Under the pieces are notes generated by a model, which worked only from the letters and a program-made list of their open reading frames with translations, did not search any database and was not told where the DNA came from. 64,000 bases of DNA, from NCBI RefSeq assembly GCF_003573695.1, contig NC_039365.1:79805082-79869081 (forward strand), in the 5' to 3' direction. Positions 23,591 to 35,686 of the stretch are shown here, one piece after another (the first letter of the stretch is position 1; every line of letters begins with the position of its first letter). Position numbers and translations under genes: made by a program. The stretch comes from Papaver somniferum (taxonomy: Eukaryota > Streptophyta > Magnoliopsida > Ranunculales > Papaveraceae).

Positions 23591-24299
23591 ATACAAATCA
23601 ATTTGAAGTTGTTTTTTTGAAACAAAATTGTTTCTTCATACTTCTCTCATATCAACAAAAAATAAAACAACAAATTAACAGATCGCACATGAAAACAACA
23701 AAATATTCAAAAAAAAAAATTGAAAACAGATCTGAAATCAAAAACAACATAAAATTCTTACCTAGATTTTGTTTTTTCTTTCTTCTGAAACAATGTTTAT
23801 TTTGTTCCTCTCTCAGTATCAAACAACATGTGTAGCAATAACAAAACATGTGTATATCAAAAGTGACAAAAATAGATCGAAACGGTAAAATCAAATCAAT
23901 TGAATTTGAAACTAAATCAAAATCACAATTCGTACCTATTTTGATTTAGTATTCCAACGTCTGTCTTCTTCCCTCTTCTCAGACTCAACAATTCGAACAG
24001 AACAAAAATCGTAATCAGTAGAAGATCGAGATTCAAAAATCGATGAGAAAACTATGTAATCAAGCAACAGAAAAGCTAAAAACGAACAACCTATTGTTGT
24101 TCATGCAATGCAGCTCACTATCCTCGTCAGATCTGAAAAACAGACGAGTACACCTCAACGATTGAGAGAAATTCGTTTTCTTCTTCTTCTCTTCTTGTTG
24201 GTTGTTCTTCTTCTTTTCTTCTGTTTTCTTCTATCAAATTAACGAAAATCAGTATGAAACTATAAAATTCACGAATTCGTCTGAAGAAAAATCTCCAAT

Positions 24300-24597
24300 T
24301 CTGTTTCTCTGAACGAGAGCGGAGAAGAAAGAGCTGAATCTGATTTGGTTTTTCAGTTTCTGGTAGGTATAAAACGTCTATAAATAGGGAAGGTTAATTT
24401 CGGTATTTCTAACTACTTTTATTAAAAATCCTGATGACGTCAGCAATCCGGGAAAATTGAAAACCAGGCCCCAAAAAAAAAAATTCTGGGCCTAGAAATA
24501 TCAAAAACGGAAAGTGTGGAGTTGAGGGTGTAAGATCCATTTTGTGGGGCTTGTATATGGTTGAACCCATATAGTAGGGGGTTCTAGTATTTTTCAC
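24300..24597. repeat. Right terminal inverted repeat of the KI-type MULE
   Basis: Read on the minus strand it starts GTGAAAAATACTAG, contains TTTTAATAAAAG, a TATTTATAG box and CTCTCGTTCAGAG. It mirrors the left end with several gaps. Confidence 0.6.
24378..24386 (-). promoter_or_regulatory. TATA box for the mudrA gene inside the right TIR
   Basis: On the minus strand TATTTATAG is followed by a leader region containing CTCTCGTTCAGA, the same order as at the left end. At least one 5'-UTR intron appears to precede the coding exon (donor at 23761, acceptor at 23162-23161). Confidence 0.5.
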
Positions 24598-24606
24598 TTT
24601 TCTTTT

Positions 24607-25250
24607 TTTGTGTTTTAATTATCGCAAGTTTATGCCACAAAACTTCCGAGTTTCATGTAGGGGTAGGATCGGCTCACATCCTCTTGTAGGACAGTCATCA
24701 CAAAGTCGTATAACCATTGGATTTCTCCATTACGAATGGCTGAGATCTAAACATAAAAAATTTAGATTTATCAACTTTATCATGACCCGTTCTACATGTT
24801 GATTATTTTTTACTTTGCCTGATCTCATTCTCGTGGTTTCTTCCACTTTTTAACAACAAAAGATAACAAAACCCAGAAGAAATTAATTTGAGTTAATTAT
24901 TTTGCATTCAAGATCTTTGGTTTCAGTTTCTTTTCTAGGTTTCATTTTAGGGATTGTCATTGTAGGTTTTTGTGATTTGAGAGTATAATGTCTCAGATAA
25001 ACAATTTGGTTCATAATCATCAACACTTTACTACCCCGATCTTCAATTAGTTTGTTGCAACTTTTATTTTTTGATTTACTGGTCTTCCCTATTTTTGTGT
25101 TTATAGAAATCCAGCATTTGGGAGTTCCTAATTGCACGGGTATGCCGGTCAAATTTTATACCTTAATTTTCTTCAAATTCGATGTAATCATTACCAGAAA
25201 CAGCATCTTCAATCATCAATTACACCAAATTCCTTATTTGGTCTAGCATG
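24607..25250. other. Spacer between the MULE and the Athila element
   Basis: No gene is seen. Bases about 24650-24800 are related in inverted orientation to about 35463-35640, sharing AGGATCGGCTCACA exactly and TTGGATTTCTCCA. Confidence 0.5.
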
Positions 25251-26881
25251 TGATGTGATTTTCAATTGAGTTGTAGTAAAAAGTTCGTTGAGACTTGTGA
25301 AAGCAAAATATTTTAGATTTAATGAAATTTAAAAACAAACAAAACTTAATTCAAGATTATTAGGAATAACCAAGACACTGATTCCACTATCACACATGAA
25401 TAAATTATGGAAAATAATCCAAAACTCTAATTATCTTTCAAGTCCCTTATTTCTTAATTCACAAATAATCAAACATATTCTCAAATATTAATTGTATTCC
25501 CCAAGCATAGACTATCAATTGATTAAACAAAGTATAATCTATCAAATTGAATCACAGGTAATTAAGAAAATTATGTAAACATTTAAAAACTCTGCAAAAG
25601 CAGTGATTGAGTGAATTATAATTAAAAATTAGAGAAAATGAAATAGTTACCCTATTCATGCGTGAATAGCTTCCTCTTTGCCTTGGTTGTGGGAGAATTA
25701 GCTCATCATCATGTTGGAAACACACTCAAAATTCATTTTTATTGATCAAAGGGTGTTTACAAAGATGAAATGGAGAAAAACTATTAAAAACCGGGTTTGT
25801 AACAGTTATAAGTGTTACAAACCGAACTGTTACAGAGAACGATATATGTAAACTGTCACTGAGATGTAACATACGACCCTCACCCCTCTGTCGTTGTCAC
25901 TGTTGATAAACGACTGTCTCTGTGGGTCTTTGTTCTTCGTGTTCTTCACAGCAGCAGAAATGGTGATTCTGCAACTTGATTTTCTCGACTCTGTGATGCT
26001 CTATAATCTCCCCCCAAACTCTCTGTGGCCATCTATGACTCCTCAGATCCTTTTTATACCCAGTAGCACACATCGAATCTCGTAGTTAACTCAAGAATAA
26101 TCCTCTTTTACTCCCCTGCCATTTATGTGAAATATTTCCTTCTTTTTTTCTCTGCACGCATCTGCTGGTGATTCCCATGCATCAAAAACTCTTCAAACAC
26201 GTGTCATACACTTCCTAGAATGAGTAGAACTCTTGCAGGGAATAAATATCCACGTAACTTCCACAAAACAACTCGAGAAAATCCCGAGAATATTGCCTTC
26301 TCTGTTTTGAATAATGACCGAAAATATGAAGATTTTGGTTCCTTTTTTAGCTCTCAAACACGTCAACTGTTTCCCATTCTTTCCAAACCTGATGGATGCA
26401 AATCCTGCGAGAATTATCTTCTCCCAATTGCCAGAAATACCACCAACCAACCCCGAGTATCTCTCTTCCCTGTTTAATCCAAAACTCGATTATTCAACCC
26501 AGATTTCTCGAATCCAACGAACATACCTTCTCTGTATAGGCCTAAGAAGTTAATCCAAATCAAAAACAACGATTGAATCTCTTCAGAAATGGCCCAAAAC
26601 TCGAACCCTACTCTGGTAGTAAACTGTGCACTTTTCCTGCCAAAATCTGGTTTCAAATGTTGAAGATGAGTGCCCCTTATCCGAGACCTGGGGTGCGAAT
26701 AGCAGGTGGCACCCTGGGATGCCCCTTAGTAACTGGGTGCCACTTATCCAATCTGAGAGTCCGCATAGGAAATATCCTTCGTGGGGTGTTCCGCATAATT
26801 TTTCGAGCCGATTTTTCCAAAAATGTTTATCCAAAAATACCTACACACACATAAGTTTATTTATGCAACTAAAAGCTAACA
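25251..26881 (-). repeat. Athila 3' LTR
   Basis: On the element strand it starts TGTTAG and ends CATCA. The polypurine tract lies immediately inside at 26887-26904 (GGGGGTGGGGAAG on the minus strand). Plus-strand open frames in this LTR are shadows repeated in the other LTR. Confidence 0.85.
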
Positions 26882-27064
26882 AAAAGTTTCTTCCCCACCC
26901 CCAAACTTAAATCTAACATTGTCCTCAATGTTTCTAATGAAAGAGCAATACAAAAAAGTAAGGTAACATGAGGAATCAGTAAAGAGAGAAGTCGGAAAGA
27001 TAGTACCTGGGTGAAGAAAGAAATCAAAAACTAATATACAACATACAATCGCCTCGATTTTCAA

Positions 27065-28357
27065 TCAAGGGTAAACAGGGTCCTCCAGAGGGACCTCCTC
27101 AACATCACCTGTAGGAAAGGGCTCTAAAAAGGGTTTCAATCTCTGACCGTTAACCTTCGAAGAACTACTACCATTTGGTGTCTCGATCTCAACAGCTCCA
27201 TGAGGAAAGACAATGCAAACAATAAAAGAACCCGCCCACTGAGAACGTAACTTCCCGGGAAAAAGATGCAAGCGGGTATCATACAAAAGAACTTTTTGAC
27301 CTGAAGAAAATGACTTTCTTAAAATATTCTTATCATGCACAAGTTTAATTTTGTTCTTATACTCCTTAGCACTACCGTATGCGTCTCTACGAATTTCTTC
27401 CAACTCATTGAGCTGGAGTTTCCTATGGGCTCCTGCCTTGTCTAGTGAAAAATTTAGCTGCTTAACAGCCCAATATGCTCTATGTTCTAACTCAACAGGT
27501 AAGTGACATGCTTTTCCATACAGAATTCGATAAGGTGACATTCCAATGGGGGTCTTAAACGCAGTACGATAAGCCCATAAGGCATCAGTAAGCCTAGACG
27601 ACCAGTCTTTCCGATTAGGATTAACTGTTTTCTCTAATATACGTTTTATCTCCCTGTTGGAAACCTCTACCTGACCACTAGTCTGTGGATGATATGGGGT
27701 AGCTAGCTTATGTGTAATACCATATTTCTTCATCAAAATCCTAAAAGGTCCATTACAAAAGTGCGAACCTACATCACTAATTATAGCTCGCGGTGTACCA
27801 AAACGTGTAAGTATATTATCTTTCAAGAAATCAATCACAACCCTATGGTCATTAGTCTTACACGCAACTGCCTCAATCCACTTAGAGACATAGTCTACAG
27901 TGACAAGGATGTATAAGTTACCAAAAGAATTAGGAAATGGACCCATAAAGTCAATACCCCACACATCAAAGACCTCAACAACTAAAATAGGGTTCAAGGA
28001 CATCATGTTCCTATGGGAAATGGTTCCTAATTTCTGGCAACGTTCACAAGTAACATAGTAACTGTGGGAGTCTTTAAACAACGAAGGCCAATAGAATCCA
28101 CAATGCAATATCTTAACAACAGTCTTCTTAGCACTAAAGTGACCCCCACAAGCATGATCATGACAAAAGGAAATAATACTGGACTGGTCACTCTCAGGTA
28201 TACATCTCCTAATAATCTGGTCGGGACAATACTTAAATAAATAAGGATCATCCCAAAAGAAGTGCTTAACCTCGGCTAAAAACCTAGAACGATCTTGTTT
28301 ACCCCAAGATGGGGCATTCAACCAGTAGCAAGATAATTCACTATATTCGCATACCAA
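27065..28357 (-). pseudogene. Athila integrase
   Basis: From about residue 15 onward this is integrase. It contains an HHCC zinc finger (HDHACGGHF, then CERCQKLG) and a DDE core with Asp in [11 protein letters not shown], Asp in [11 protein letters not shown] and Glu in [14 protein letters not shown]. The C-terminal domain includes [20 protein letters not shown] and WAGSFIV. The domain is uninterrupted for about 410 residues, but it is out of frame with RNase H. It ends about 160 bp before the polypurine tract, leaving no room for an env-like gene. Confidence 0.85.
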
Positions 28358-28863
28358 GATAATTGGGTAACAAACAACAGTTTTTCATCAGGAAAGTTTT
28401 CCCTTATAGGAAGGGGATCATCAGGGGAATCAACAACTAGCCTAGACAAGTGGTCTGCTACTACATTTTCGGCACCCTTTTTGTCTCTAATGTCTGGAGA
28501 AAACTCTTGCAACAAAAGGATCCACCTGATCAATCTAGGTTTCGTATCCTTCTTAGACAGAAGATATTTCAAAGCAGCATGATCAGTATATATTACGATC
28601 TTAGAACCTAAGAGATAAGGTCTAAACTTGTATAAGGAAAACACAATGGCTAATAGTTCCTTCTCCGTAGTGGTATAGTTCAACTGGGCATCATTCAAAG
28701 TTTTGCTAGCATAGTAAATCACATGAAGTAACTTATTTTCTCGCTGACCTAGCACAACACCAATAGCATAATCTGAAGCATCACACATGATCTCAAAGGG
28801 TAGGTTCCAGTTGGGTGCCTGGACTATGGGGGGCGGTAGTGAGTAAAGTCTTAAGCTTCTCAA
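28318..28863 (-). pseudogene. Athila RNase H
   Basis: RNase H hallmarks are [32 protein letters not shown] and [11 protein letters not shown], followed by the ADHLSRL tether. The frame overlaps the RT frame at about 28834-28863 because of the one-base shift. It ends at a TGA (28318-28320) where the integrase frame takes over, a second shift. Confidence 0.8.
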
Positions 28864-31078
28864 AATCCTCTAAACAAGCATCATTGAAGACAAACTTAAC
28901 GTCTTTTGCAAGCAAATTGCAAAGAGGTCTATAAATCAAGCTAAAATCCTTAATGAATCGACGATAAAAACCTGTATGCCCTAAGAATGACCTAATATCT
29001 CTTACGGTTTTTGGGACCTGTAAAGTTTTAATAAGGTCAACTTTGGCTCTATCTACCTCTATACCCTTCGAAGATACGATATGCCCTAGAAAAATTCCTG
29101 AACGAACCATGAAATGACATTTCTCCCAATTAAGCACTAAATTCTTTTCCTTACACATAGTCAAAACTAGTGACAAATGATGCAAGCACTCATCGAAAGA
29201 CGAACCAAACATTGAAAAATCATCCATAAAGACCTCTAAGAACCGTTATACCATTTCAGAAAATATGCTCAACATACAACGCTGAAAGGTCGCAGGGGCA
29301 TTACATAGCCCGAAAGGCATGCGTCTATACGCAAAGGTACCAAAGGGACAGGTAAAAGTGGTTTTCTCTTGGTCTTCTGGGGTAATAACAACCTGATTAT
29401 AACCGAAGTATCCATCTAAAAAGCAATAATGGCTATGTCCAGCTAATCTCTCTAGCATTTGGTCGATGAAGGGAAGGGGAAAGTGGTCCTTCCTAGTGAC
29501 CTTTTTCAATTTTCTATAGTCAATACAGACACGCCAACCCGTGGTCACCCGGGTTGGGATTAACTCATTATTCTCATTCTGGACTACAGTGATACCGGAT
29601 TTCTTGGGAACAACCTGAACGGGGATGACCCACTTAATGTCTGAAATGGGGTAGATAATGCATGCATCTAACATCTTAAGAACCTCGGTTCGAACTACTT
29701 CTTTCATATTAGGGTTCAGTCGACGTTGCATCTCCCTATAAGGTTTGATGTCACTCTCTAAATAGGTATGATGCATACAATCAGTAGGGTTTATACCCTT
29801 AATGTTTGCTATGGTCCACCCTAACGCTTCCTTGTTGTTCTGAAGGACGGTTACTAGCCTACTTTCCTGATCACTATCCAAGTCGGATGCTACAATCACA
29901 GGTAAAGTCTCAGAAGGGCCTAAAAACACATATTTCAGGGTATCTGGTAATGGTTTTAGGTCCAACTTAGGAGGCTCTTCTAACGAATGAACTAGGGTAG
30001 ACTTAAAAACTGGTAGTGGTTCGAACTTAGGTTTCCATCCATTATTAGTGTCTAACAAAGGGGTTGAGTCTAACAAAGCATTCACCTCATTAATCACATT
30101 ATCATCATCAAAATCAATCCCAAAGTGAGCTAGGCATTTTTCTAATGGATCTTCTAACAAAGTGTTTGGTAATGACTCCTCGACTAATGTTCCCATCATG
30201 TTCACCTCTTCTATGTTCGAGTCATATAATTCAGAGGGTAGCTTACTAATATTAAAAATGTTCAGCTCAATAGTCATATTACCAAAAGACAAATTCATAA
30301 TACCGTTTCGATAGTTTATGATCGCATTGGATATAGCTAAAAACGGGCGACCTAAAATCACTGGTATGTGGTTCTCTGGGTCAGGGAAAGGTTGGGTATC
30401 TAGGATAACAAAATCCATAGGATATATAAACTTGTCGACCTCTATAAAAACATCCTCGATCACACCACGAGGAATTTTAACGGACCTATCAGCTAACTGA
30501 AGTGTCATCTGGGTAGGTTTCATCTCACCAAGTCCTAGCTTAAGGTACACATGGTATGGAAGTAAGTTCACACTGGCTCCTAAGTCAAGCAAATATTTCT
30601 CGACACGGTATTTACCTATTGTGCAAGAAATAGTAGGGGACCCTGGGTCTTTATACTTAAGAGTAGTGGTATTCTGAATAATAGAACTCACATGACTATC
30701 TAGGAAGGCTTTCTTCTGGACACTAAGTTTTCGCTTTCGCTTACATATATCCTTAAGAAACTTAGCATAAGCGGGAATCTGCTTAATCGCATCTAACAAT
30801 GGGAGGTTGATAGTAACCTGCTTAAAAACCTCCAATATATCATTAAATTTGGACTCCCTCTTAGTTGGAACTAGCAGCTGGGGGAACATGGCTCTAGGAA
30901 CAAAGCCGGGCTCAATATGACCCTCATTGGTCTCTTTAGAGACTCTATCAGTCTCCTCAGTTTCTGGTTCAGAAGGGTGAACTACAACATGTTCACTATC
31001 AGGCATGGAAACCTTGTTGTCTATCACTCTACCACTCCTAAGGGTTTTAATAGCATACATGTTCAGACGGTCTTTCAC
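28834..31078 (-). pseudogene. Athila protease and reverse transcriptase
   Basis: The open stretch 31078-29246 holds the aspartic protease (LLDLGASVNLLPYHVYLKL, ILGRPFLAISNAIINYRNG) and the first RT blocks (WRVCIDYRKL, DHFPLPFIDQMLERLAGH, FGTFAYRRMPFGLCNAPATF). A TAA at 29246-29248 interrupts the frame just ahead of the catalytic MDDF motif, which begins at 29227 in the same frame. Downstream RT thumb and connection sequence (LGHIVSSKGIEVD, FLGHTGFYRRFIKDFS) follows. The N-terminus is joined to gag only across a frame change near 31060. At about 28830 a C run appears one base too long and shifts the frame into RNase H. Confidence 0.8.
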
Positions 31079-31133
31079 CTATTTCATTAATTCCTCTATA
31101 GTTGGGTTGAGTTTGAATAGGAAACTTACCTCT

Positions 31134-32513
31134 TTATCTTAAAGACTCATTTATCTGACTAACCTGGGTTTTCAACTCGGAAATAGCCTGAGAGTTAGCC
31201 TGACATATTCTCTTATTTTCTTCTAAACCTTGAGCGACAGATTGCTGAAACTGCACAATGTTACGAGTTAACAAAGCAAGAAACTCTTCTAAACTCATAA
31301 TCTTCTTATCGTAAGGGTTCTGAAACTGTGTCGGAGCTGAAGGATTCTTAGTATAGCCAAAACCTTGGGGAACCTGAGAGTTACTAGACTGACCTTGATT
31401 CTGGCCCTCAGACCAAGAAAGGTTGGGATGGTTTCTCCAGCCAGGGTTATAGGTTTCTGAATGTAGGTCAAACTTCTGACGGTTACCGAATCTAGTGTTG
31501 TTATAAAGAACGTTGGATTGCTCCTCAACAGTATGGCCTTCCCAAGAATGCTCTATTCTACCATTATTACCACTAGAATGACCTAATTCTAAGGATTCTA
31601 ACCTTTTGGCTATGGATGCTATTTTAGCATCTGACTCATAAAATCCTTCTACCTTGTTGACATTTCCTCTACTTAGAAGAATTGTTTTCTGTGGTTCCCT
31701 ACTATTTTCCCATTGTTGGGTCTTATCGGCGATTTCATTCAAAAATGTCATTGCCTCATCAATAGTTTTATTCTCAAACCCACTTGTGCATAAAGACTCA
31801 ACCATGGTTGTTGTTGAATAATCTAAACCCTCGTAGTGGATCTGAACTAACCTAACCATCTCTAAACCATGATGAGGACATTGAGATATTAAGTCATTGA
31901 ACCTTTCTAAATACCTATATAAATATTCTTCCTCTTGTTGAGCAAAAGTACAGATTTGTTTCCTAATAGACGATGTTTTGTGCCTTGAGAAAAACTTATG
32001 TATAAAGGCAGATGTAAGTTGGTCATAGGTTTCAATTGACTCAGAAGCCAAACTATACAGCAAAGATTTGGCTTTATCTTTTAAAGAAAGGAGGAATAAC
32101 CTAAGTTTCAATGCATCATCACTAAGGTTTTTAATTTTCAGAGTGCTACAAACTTTCTCAAATTACCTAACATGAAAATAGGGATTCTCATTCTCTTTTC
32201 CTAAAAATATTGGGAGCATCTGTAAAGTCCCAGGTTTGAGTTCATAATTTTCCTCGGTTTCAGCTAACTTGATAAAAGATGGACGAGAGGTCCTATTTGG
32301 GTTTAATAAAGCTTTCAAAGTTGCCATTTCTGGCACTACCAAAGGACTAGGAGTACTTTCTTCACTAATTGTCAAGTTTTCAAAGCTGAAATTTCCAAAG
32401 ACAGGGCTCTCAAAAGAAGAGTCTTTGAGCTCCCCGCCTTCACAAGAAGAACTACTAATCAAACGACCTAGAGTGTTTCTTTTCCAAGCCCGCTCTTTAA
32501 TAACCTTGGACAT
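31134..32513 (-). pseudogene. Athila gag
   Basis: The frame runs from ATG at 32513 to TAA at 31134. It is interrupted by one in-frame TAA at 32163-32165, inside a position that is normally an acidic residue in Athila gag. The conserved retrotrans-gag core is recognisable: LRLFLLSLKDKAKSLLYSL, FSRHKTSSIRKQICTFAQQE and CPHHGLEMVRLVQIHYEGL. The C-terminal part is Gln/Asn-rich. The terminal stop at 31134 also falls inside sequence that normally continues into pol, so a second nonsense change is likely. The product would be the capsid precursor. Confidence 0.8.
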
Positions 32514-32520
32514 ACACTAG

Positions 32521-33563
32521 AAAAAAAAAAGAAAAAAAAAGAAATCCTAAAAGGAAGGGAAGTTCTATGCAAACACAAACAAGGCTGGCTCCACCATAGC
32601 AAACAAGAAGCATGATGGCTCCACTTAGATTGTTTCTAGATCAGCTTCTAATACTTCGAAAAGGAATTCGTTACAATTTAAGCGAACCCCTATGGAATCA
32701 ATCTGAGTTTAAGTAAGTTGAATCGAGACGAGGGAATCTCATTGGAGCTTTGATACCCAAGGCCTTACCGGCGTTACAAGGCGGCGTATTCAACTCACAG
32801 AAACCATCATGAACTTTTAAGCATGCTTAAAAGAATAACCAATATTTTTTGAATGACTTTCCTATTAAGCTCGTTACCCTATAGGTCTCGTTTTAGTCAA
32901 ATTTTAGGCTTAGGTTCGCGTTTGGTTTCGTTTTCCTAAGACGGGCAAGAAGGGAACGGTGAAGAAATCTGAACCCTTATCTTGTATGGCCAGTCCTTGC
33001 CCTTTACTAGGAAATTAAAGCATCCGTTTTCAAATCCTCGGCATATATGCAAACGCGAGGAATACAGTAACTCGCTGACAGAGTATTCGCGAGTGTTTCG
33101 ACAAACTTACCTCCCGTACCAGACGGGGGATGAACCGCTGAAGTCGACTCGGGTCACGACTCCTATGTCATGTACGAACCCGAGGGGCCGAGGCGATATC
33201 GTAATCGTCGTCCTTCTCTGCAAACAGTTTATAATTAAACCACCCTTCCGTAGGGTTTAAAAAATAAAAAAAATAAAGTCCCAAAGTCCACAGTCCAAAA
33301 ATATAGTGCGAAAGAAAAAGATAATCTAAAAAAAATGTCTCTCTCTCTCTTTTTTATTTATTTTTTATTTATTTCGCTCTTTTCGCTTTGTCTTTAACTC
33401 TAAATCTTTAAGTATTCACCAAAAGCTTTGGAAAATTTTTCTTTCGCTCCAAATTCCAGAATCTGTAGTAAAAAGACAAAAACCCAAAAACGTAAAGTAG
33501 AACAAAAATAAATAAAAAAAACTAAAAAAAAATAAATCTAAAAACTCTAGTCTAAAGACAAAT
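32521..33563 (-). other. Athila untranslated leader
   Basis: About 1.04 kb lies between the primer site and the gag ATG, including GC-richer sequence at 32880-33250 with no believable ORF. A long leader is normal for this lineage. Confidence 0.6.
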
Positions 33564-33580
33564 CCACGTCGGCGGCGCCA
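33564..33580 (-). other. Athila primer-binding site
   Basis: The minus strand reads TGGCGCCGCCGACGTGG just inside the 5' LTR. Its first eight bases match the 3' end of plant tRNA-Asp, the usual primer of Athila/Tat elements. The later bases are diverged. Confidence 0.7.
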
Positions 33581-33585
33581 AAAGT

Positions 33586-35218
33586 TGATGTGATTTTCAA
33601 TTGAGTTGTAGTAAAAAGTTCGTTGAGACTTGTGAAAGCAAAAGATTTTAGATTTAATGAAATTTAAAAACAAACAAAACTTAATTCAAGATTATTAGGA
33701 ATAACCAAGACACTGATTCCACTATCACACATGAATAAATTATGGCAAATAATCCAAAACTCTAATTATCTTTCAAGTCCCTTATTTCTTAATTCACAAA
33801 TAATCAAACATATTCTCAAATATTAATTGTATTCCCCAAGCATGGACTATCAATTGATTAAACAAAGTATAATCTATCAAATTGAATCACAGGTAATTAA
33901 GAAAATTATATAAACATTTGAAAACTCTGCAAAAGCAGTGATTAAGTGAATTATAATTAAAAATTAGAGAAAATGAAATAGTTACCCTATTCATGCGTGA
34001 ATAACTTCCTCTTTGCCTTGGTTGTGGGAGAATTAGCTCATCATCATGTTGGAAACACACTCAAAATTCATTTTTATTGATCAAAGGGTGTTTACAAAGA
34101 TGAAATGGAGAAAAACTATTAAAAACCGGGTTTGTAACAGTTATAAGTGTTACAAACCGAACTGTTACAGAGAACGATATATGTAAACTGTCACTGATGA
34201 TGTAACATACGACCCTCACCCCTCTGTCGTTGTCACTGTTGATAAACGACTGTCTCTGTGGGTCTTTTGTTCTTCGTGTTCTTCACAGCAGCAGAAATGG
34301 TGATTCTGCAACTTGATTTTCTCGACTCTGTGATGCTCTATAATCTCCCCAAACTCTCTGTGGCCATCTATGACTCCTCAGGATCCTTTTTATACCCAGT
34401 AGCACCGTCGAATCTCGTAGTTAACTCAAGAATAATCCTCTTTTACTCCCCTGCCATTTATGTGAAATATTTCCTTCTTTTTTTCTCTGCACGCATCTGC
34501 TGGTGATTCCCATGCATCAAAAACTCTTCAAACACGTGTCATACACTTCCTAGAATGAGTAGAACTCTTGCAGGGAATAAATATCCACGTAACTTCCACA
34601 AAACAACTCGAGAAAATCCCGAGAATATTGCCTTCTCTGTTTTGAATAATGACCAAAAATATGAAGATTTTGGTTCCTTTTGTAGCTCTCAAACATGTCA
34701 AATGTTTCCCATTTTTTCCAAACCTGATGGATGCAAATCCTGCGAGAATTATCTTCTCCCAATTGCCAGAAATACCACCAACCAACCCCGAGTATCTCTC
34801 TTCCCTGTTTAATCCAAAACCCGATTATTCAACCCAGATTTCTCGGACATACCTTCTCTGTATAGGCCTAAGAAGTTAATCCAAATCAAAAAGAGCGATT
34901 GAATCTCTTCAGAAATGGCCCAAAACTCGAACCCTACTCTGGTAGTAAACTGTGCGCTTTTCCCGCCAAAATCTGGTTTCAAATGTTGAAGATGAGTGCC
35001 CCTTATCCGAGACCTGGGGTGCGAATAGCAGGTGGCGCCCTGGGATGCCCCTTAGTAACTGGGTGCCCCTTATCCAATCTGAGAGTCCGCATAGAAAATA
35101 TCCTCCGGGGGGTGTTCCGCATAATTTTTCGAGCCGATTTTTCCAAAAATGTTTATCGGGTAAAAATACCTGCACACACATAAAACACCATAATTAGTAC
35201 AAAAATCGAGCACTAACA
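33586..35218 (-). repeat. Athila 5' LTR
   Basis: It has the same termini as the 3' LTR. I count about 25-30 substitutions and a handful of small indels against it, including a 9-bp indel near 26511/34844. Confidence 0.85.
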
Positions 35219-35686
35219 ATAGAGACATTGAGGACAATTCAGACACAAAAATATGTCTATCAGTATGCTAAGGTAATCCAGCACAAGCTTTCAAAATCTC
35301 GCTTCATCAGGTATATATATTCTCTTAATCCAGCGAAAATTATATCACTAGCATAGATCCAAACCTGCTTCGCAGATTTGATTAGAACGCAACAAAGAAG
35401 AAGGATAAATCGAGAGAGGAAAAGTCGGGCAAATGATTTAGTAGTAGAAGAGAGAAGATAATTCACCATTGAAAACAGGTCATGGATAAAGTTAATTAAC
35501 CCGTGTGTGTTTTGTTTAATTCTAACCCGTGTGTGTTTTGTTTAATTTAGTAGTGGAGAAATCCAATAGTTGTATCATTTTATGATGACTCTGTCATACT
35601 AGGGGCTGTGAGCCGATCCTTCCCCTTCATGTAATGCACTAAGGGTTTGTTATGTGTTGTTGTTTACTTTGAGTTCTACACCAGGA
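35219..35686. other. Spacer right of Athila
   Basis: No gene is seen. A 27-28-bp tandem duplication (AACCCGTGTGTGTTTTGTTT, twice) lies at about 35498-35550. Bases 35463-35640 mirror the left flank of the Athila element. Confidence 0.5.

Larger units (their letters stand above)
13275..24597. mobile_element. Kaonashi-type MULE with Ulp1-like and mudrA genes
   Basis: The 11.3-kb element begins GGGAAAATTA and ends TATTTTTCAC (inverse complement GTGAAAAATA). It is flanked by a perfect 9-bp duplication TTTTCTTTT (13266-13274, 24598-24606). The outer 170-200 bp at both ends share a diverged inverted layout, including TTTAATAAAAG and, further in, CTCTCGTTCAGA. Inside are two convergent split genes, a Ulp1-like protease gene (plus) and a MuDR-type transposase gene (minus). 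MULEs carrying Ulp1-like genes are known in plants as Kaonashi (KI) elements. The duplicated sequence is pyrimidine-rich, so its exact match is slightly less decisive than a complex word. Confidence 0.85.
25251..35218 (-). mobile_element. Athila-lineage Ty3/gypsy retrotransposon
   Basis: A 9.97-kb element is bounded by direct repeats 25251-26881 (3' LTR) and 33586-35218 (5' LTR). They are about 98% identical by eye apart from the first 35 bp or so of U3. A tRNA-Asp-like primer site, gag, protease, RT, RNase H and integrase follow in gypsy order on the minus strand. The integrase and protease sequences ([34 protein letters not shown]) are characteristic of the Athila branch. No envelope-like ORF follows the integrase. 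No matching 5-bp target duplication was found outside the LTRs. Coding is disrupted at several sites, so it would need help in trans. Confidence 0.9.

Noticed and set aside
26220..26910. Several plus- and minus-strand ORFs, repeated at 34555-35197
   Set aside because: They lie inside the two Athila LTRs and are shadows of LTR sequence.
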